From assembly GCA_964542055.1 (NCBI GenBank), contig CAZITB010000079.1, positions 1 through 13,886 on the forward strand: 13,886 bases of DNA, in the 5' to 3' direction. The stretch comes from CAZITB01 sp964542055 (GTDB taxonomy: Bacteria > Planctomycetota > Phycisphaerae > Sedimentisphaerales > CAMDDF01). Positions 12,827 through 13,886 of the stretch are shown here, piece by piece (positions within the stretch are counted from its first letter, which is position 1; each line of letters begins with the position of its first letter). Under the pieces are notes generated by a model, which was not told where the DNA came from, ran no database searches, and was given only the letters and a program-made list of their open reading frames with translations. Position numbers and translations under genes: made by a program.

Positions 12827-13886
12827 ATGGGAAATGGAAACAAAATCCAGGAGATATTCAGCGGTTTTTCATTTGATTATTTGAAACTTTTTAGCACTTT
12901 TTCCAGATCAATCGGACACAATAAGTTAATTCTGGCTTTTGCGGCGGTTGTGCTTTTGGGTTTTGGCGGTTTTTTGATGGATCTTACAAAAACCGTTCAT
13001 GCGGTATATGACTATGACGGATCCGGAAGGCTGGTAACTGAAGCGGATGTTTATACAAATTTTCGGCAGGGATATGAAAATTTCGTTGAAAATAGCCAAA
13101 ATGCTGAAAATCAGATTAAACAAGGTGTTTTTGAAACCTCGGCTCATTTTTTGTCAGACAGGTTTAATTTCCTGGTGATCGATATGCTTGGGTGGCAGCT
13201 GAAATCGTTTTTGAAACATTTAAGCGAAATCGGCAGGATGTTTATATGGCTGTTCGAATATCATTCTGTATATAGCTTGATTTATTTGATTTTTGTTTTG
13301 GCGGTGCTTAGTTTGTTCGGAGGCGCTATCAGTCGAATAGCGGCTGCGGAACTTGCACGCGGGGATAAAATCGGCGCATTGCATGCTTTAAAATTCAGCG
13401 TTAAAAGGTTTGGCAGCTTTTTTTGTGCCCCGCTGCTGCCTTTGGCAATAGTGTTCGGCGTGGGGGTGTTCGTTCTTTTGTTTGGACTGCTGGGTAATAT
13501 CCCGTGGGTCGGTGAAATTTTGCTTGGCATTTTGAGCGTTATTGCTTTTATACTAGGGACGGTGATGACATTGGTTATTATCGGAGCTCTAGCTGGTGGA
13601 GCGATGATGTATCCGGTTATTTCCTATGAAGCAAGCGATGGCTTTGACGCGATCAGCAGAACTTTCAGTTATGTATATACCCGTCCGTGGCATTTGACTT
13701 TTTATTATATAATTGCCCTGGTTTATGGGGGAATCTGTTATTTATTTGTGAGATTTTTTGCATTTATGATACTTTCGGTTGTTTATATGTTTTTGTGGAT
13801 ATCATTCCGGGTTGAATCAGCTAAAGTTGATGGGGTACGAAAACTGGAAGTAATGTGGAACGGGCCGGATTTTTTGGACCTTTCGG
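12827..13886 (+). CDS. Multi-pass inner-membrane protein, 3' end beyond the window
   Basis: An open frame of 353 codons with no stop, cut by the window edge. The ATG at 12827 has an AAGGG Shine-Dalgarno 7 nt upstream. Hydrophobic segments lie at about 34-50, 149-167, 200-222, 230-262 (probably one long or two short helices) and 291-325. Residues 51-148 form a soluble, mostly extracytoplasmic domain with a DYDGSGRLVTEADV stretch. The loops SRIAAAELARGDKIGALHAL and SYEASDGFDAISRTFSYV are well conserved in style: amphipathic loops of this kind occur in DUF4013/YIP1-like and related bacterial membrane proteins. I do not recognise a specific family or function. It is the only clearly supported plus-strand gene here. 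Confidence 0.85.
   Translation, partial: MGNGNKIQEIFSGFSFDYLKLFSTFSRSIGHNKLILAFAAVVLLGFGGFLMDLTKTVHAVYDYDGSGRLVTEADVYTNFRQGYENFVENSQNAENQIKQGVFETSAHFLSDRFNFLVIDMLGWQLKSFLKHLSEIGRMFIWLFEYHSVYSLIYLIFVLAVLSLFGGAISRIAAAELARGDKIGALHALKFSVKRFGSFFCAPLLPLAIVFGVGVFVLLFGLLGNIPWVGEILLGILSVIAFILGTVMTLVIIGALAGGAMMYPVISYEASDGFDAISRTFSYVYTRPWHLTFYYIIALVYGGICYLFVRFFAFMILSVVYMFLWISFRVESAKVDGVRKLEVMWNGPDFLDLS

Noticed and set aside
13282..13530. Minus-strand open frame of 82 codons
   Set aside because: It is antisense to the partial membrane-protein gene, which has a good ribosome site and coherent hydrophobic segments across the whole stretch.

Overview
The window (13,886 bp, moderately AT-rich) looks like chromosome from a Gram-negative-type environmental bacterium. 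I infer a planctomycete, most likely of the Phycisphaerae/Sedimentisphaerales type. The reasons are a metal-dependent KdsA (Kdo, hence outer-membrane lipopolysaccharide), a leucyl-tRNA synthetase with a large insertion, long acidic helix-turn-helix membrane proteins, and a large orphan GH38-like protein. This assignment rests on protein character as I remember the families, not on a search.

Layout. Bases 1-417 carry no gene. They hold three adjacent kinds of short-period repeat, two of them phased at about 10-10.5 bp, just downstream of the end of an operon. From 6082 back to 418 a tightly packed minus-strand operon runs fmdB-like zinc ribbon, leuS, a diacylglycerol/sphingosine-kinase-family lipid kinase, kdsA and a radical SAM protein. 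Gaps after leuS are 8-10 nt, and stop codons overlap Shine-Dalgarno sites. The mix is translation (leuS) plus envelope lipid and LPS metabolism (lipid kinase, kdsA).

From 8136 back to 6129 there is a two-gene minus-strand unit with a good promoter (8177-8204) and a good intrinsic terminator (6095-6122). It encodes a small membrane-anchored protein and a protein with an N-terminal helix-turn-helix domain, a roughly 370-residue acidic linker, two membrane helices and a polylysine tail. This is the best candidate in the window for an undescribed system. From 11175 to 8329 there is a single GH38-like alpha-mannosidase-family gene with its own terminator (8278-8310); the usual nucleophile aspartate appears to be replaced. 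From 12661 to 11324 there is a secreted fusion of a nitroreductase-like domain and a DJ-1/PfpI-like domain that has lost the catalytic cysteine. Divergent from it, starting at 12827 and open at the window edge, is a multi-pass membrane protein.

Two start codons were moved from the longest open frame because the Shine-Dalgarno spacing favours an internal ATG (11175 and 8136). One gene uses TTG (1368). No tRNA, rRNA, CRISPR array, insertion sequence or clear phage gene was seen.
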